This document shows positions 63,154 through 64,000 of a stretch of 64,000 nt of DNA, piece after piece. The stretch is taken from assembly GCF_000340965.1 (NCBI RefSeq), contig NZ_ANAY01000022.1, forward strand, positions 1 to 64,000, read 5' to 3'. How positions within the stretch are numbered: position 1 is the first letter of the stretch; each line of letters begins with the position of its first letter. The notes beneath the pieces are model-generated. The model saw only the letters and a program-made list of their open reading frames with translations. It did no database searches and was not told the DNA's origin. The position numbers were made by a program, and so were the translations under genes. Source of the stretch: Nocardiopsis kunsanensis DSM 44524. GTDB lineage: Bacteria; Actinomycetota; Actinomycetes; Streptosporangiales; Streptosporangiaceae.

Positions 63154-63939
63154 CGGCCGGGCCCGGAGGACGCTCCGCTCCAGACAGGCGCTCGATGCTC
63201 GGATCCACCGGTTCCCGCTCAGCTGCGGCACCAACGAGACGAGGGTCGCCGCGTATTTGCTGAAGGTCACCTCCCGGAACCCGTGAGCGTGCAGGCGCCG
63301 CTCGGTCGGGGTGAACCCGCCGCGTGTCTTGACCTCCAGCAACACCAGATCGGGACGCATACGTACCTCGCGTCCGTCGCGGCGGCCCACCAGCTCGGTG
63401 TCCAGGGTCAGGCGTTCGGTGCCCGAGGGGCTGACCAGGGTGGAGCGTCGGTAGTCGGTCACCGCGCTGGGCGCCAGTACCGGCGGTGCCACCAGCCCGT
63501 ACCCCTCCAGGGTCGAGTCCAAAAAGGCCCGGGAAGCGCGGGGCAGCACGTGCGACGGCCCCTCGTGGCCGATCCGTACCTTGTCGGTGAGGCCCCGATT
63601 CCCCTTGAGCTTGACCTCGAACAGCCGGGTGCCGGTGTCGACGTAGGTGCGTACGCGCGCCTTGTACCGGCGCCGCCGCCCCTGCCGGTGGGCACGGAAA
63701 CTCCCCAGCTCGGGGGTGTCGAAGTAGGTGGAGGAGTAACGGAAGGAGTCCCGCCCCCCGATGGTCAGTACCCCCAGCCGCTCACCGGGCACGGCCAGGA
63801 TCCCGGACAGGATCCCGGACAGGATCTGCGCCGGCACCAGGTACTTGCGGCAGACCCGGGTGACCAGGCGGGCGCGGACATTGAGCTCCTCGAGTGACAC
63901 CGGGGTGGGGGAGAGCTCCCTGACGAGGCCGGTACTCAT
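63142..63939 (-). CDS. VTC-domain (polyphosphate polymerase-like) protein
   Basis: This 265-aa protein resembles the VTC/CYTH tunnel-fold family. It has a basic segment RYKARVRTYVDTGTRLFEVK with alternating Arg/Lys and the ExExK-like pattern LFEVKLKG, and later RPDLVLLEVKTRGG. Yeast Vtc4 of this family makes polyphosphate; bacterial members bind triphosphates and are often near transporters or CotH kinases, which are absent here. ATG 63939 is chosen; ATG 63954 is possible. A short ILSG repeat near residue 45 comes from a 12-bp DNA repeat (63800-63830). The last codons overlap parS. Confidence 0.8.
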   Translation of the reverse strand: MSTGLVRELSPTPVSLEELNVRARLVTRVCRKYLVPAQILSGILSGILAVPGERLGVLTIGGRDSFRYSSTYFDTPELGSFRAHRQGRRRRYKARVRTYVDTGTRLFEVKLKGNRGLTDKVRIGHEGPSHVLPRASRAFLDSTLEGYGLVAPPVLAPSAVTDYRRSTLVSPSGTERLTLDTELVGRRDGREVRMRPDLVLLEVKTRGGFTPTERRLHAHGFREVTFSKYAATLVSLVPQLSGNRWIRASSACLERSVLRARPCFT

Positions 63940-64000
63940 CGCCCACCCATCCACGCCGGGAGCGAGAAGGCCGTGTTCTGGCCGCCCGAGGCGGCCGTCG

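Overview
This is 64 kb of a high-GC actinobacterial chromosome. The codon bias is strongly G/C-ending, start codons are often GTG or TTG, class A PBPs and SSB carry typical actinobacterial tails, and the gene order pcnA / DUF6049 / murJ / pseudokinase / sigM / anti-sigma / trxB next to ino1, rpsF-ssb-rpsR-rplI and dnaB is the conserved origin-side arrangement of Streptomyces, Mycobacterium and relatives. The two-intein dnaB and overall composition would fit a Nocardiopsis-like member of the Streptosporangiales, but that is inference. A perfect parS site (63138-63153) and a DnaA-box cluster before dnaB also suggest an origin-proximal location. dnaA and dnaN are not in the window, so oriC itself is not here.

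Layout. 1-10.5 kb (minus strand): an envelope block of a secreted DUF6049 protein, two tandem MurJ flippases, a membrane pseudokinase with an extracytoplasmic domain, the ECF factor SigM and its zinc-type anti-sigma factor, then the start of trxB behind a SigR-like promoter. 10.7-18.6 kb: CCA-adding enzyme, MFS exporter, inositol-phosphate synthase, class A PBP. 18.8-20.7 kb: rpsF-ssb-rpsR-rplI. 20.8-27.2 kb: a Tat-exported amidase behind a structured leader, a MATE exporter, and dnaB interrupted by a class 3 intein in the P-loop and a class 1 intein downstream. 28-32.7 kb: small proteins, upp, a duplicated tRNA-deaminase-associated gene, tadA, tRNA-Ser(CGA). 32.8-36.1 kb: twin membrane-tethered glycosyltransferases. 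36.2-40.8 kb: PadR regulator and three oxidoreductases. 41-47.2 kb: tRNA-Ser(GGA), SRP RNA, dnaX, ybaB and recR, with a TetR gene and a methyltransferase inserted between dnaX and ybaB. 47.4-49.7 kb: lysC-asd. 49.8-54.7 kb: GntR/UTRA regulator, a 1.7-kb non-coding region holding a large inverted repeat, then small membrane, HhH and cupin genes. 54.8-59.3 kb: pdhABC-type operon with a FadR-type regulator and a perfect 21-bp palindrome between them. 59.9-64 kb: PAP2 protein, CopB-like P-type ATPase, parS, VTC-domain protein.

Functionally the window links replication and chromosome handling (dnaB, ssb, dnaX, recR, ybaB, parS), translation (S6, S18, L9, CCA enzyme, TadA, two tRNA-Ser, SRP RNA) and cell-wall assembly (MurJ pair, pseudokinase, PBP, amidase, lysC-asd feeding diaminopimelate). 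Terminator hairpins are clear at most operon ends. No CRISPR array, transposase, integrase or prophage gene was seen. The best candidates for unusual biology are the double-intein dnaB, the DnaA boxes before it, the inverted-repeat region at 50.9-52 kb, the duplicated membrane glycosyltransferases, the pdh palindrome, the amidase leader hairpin and dispersed short repeats at gene 3' ends.
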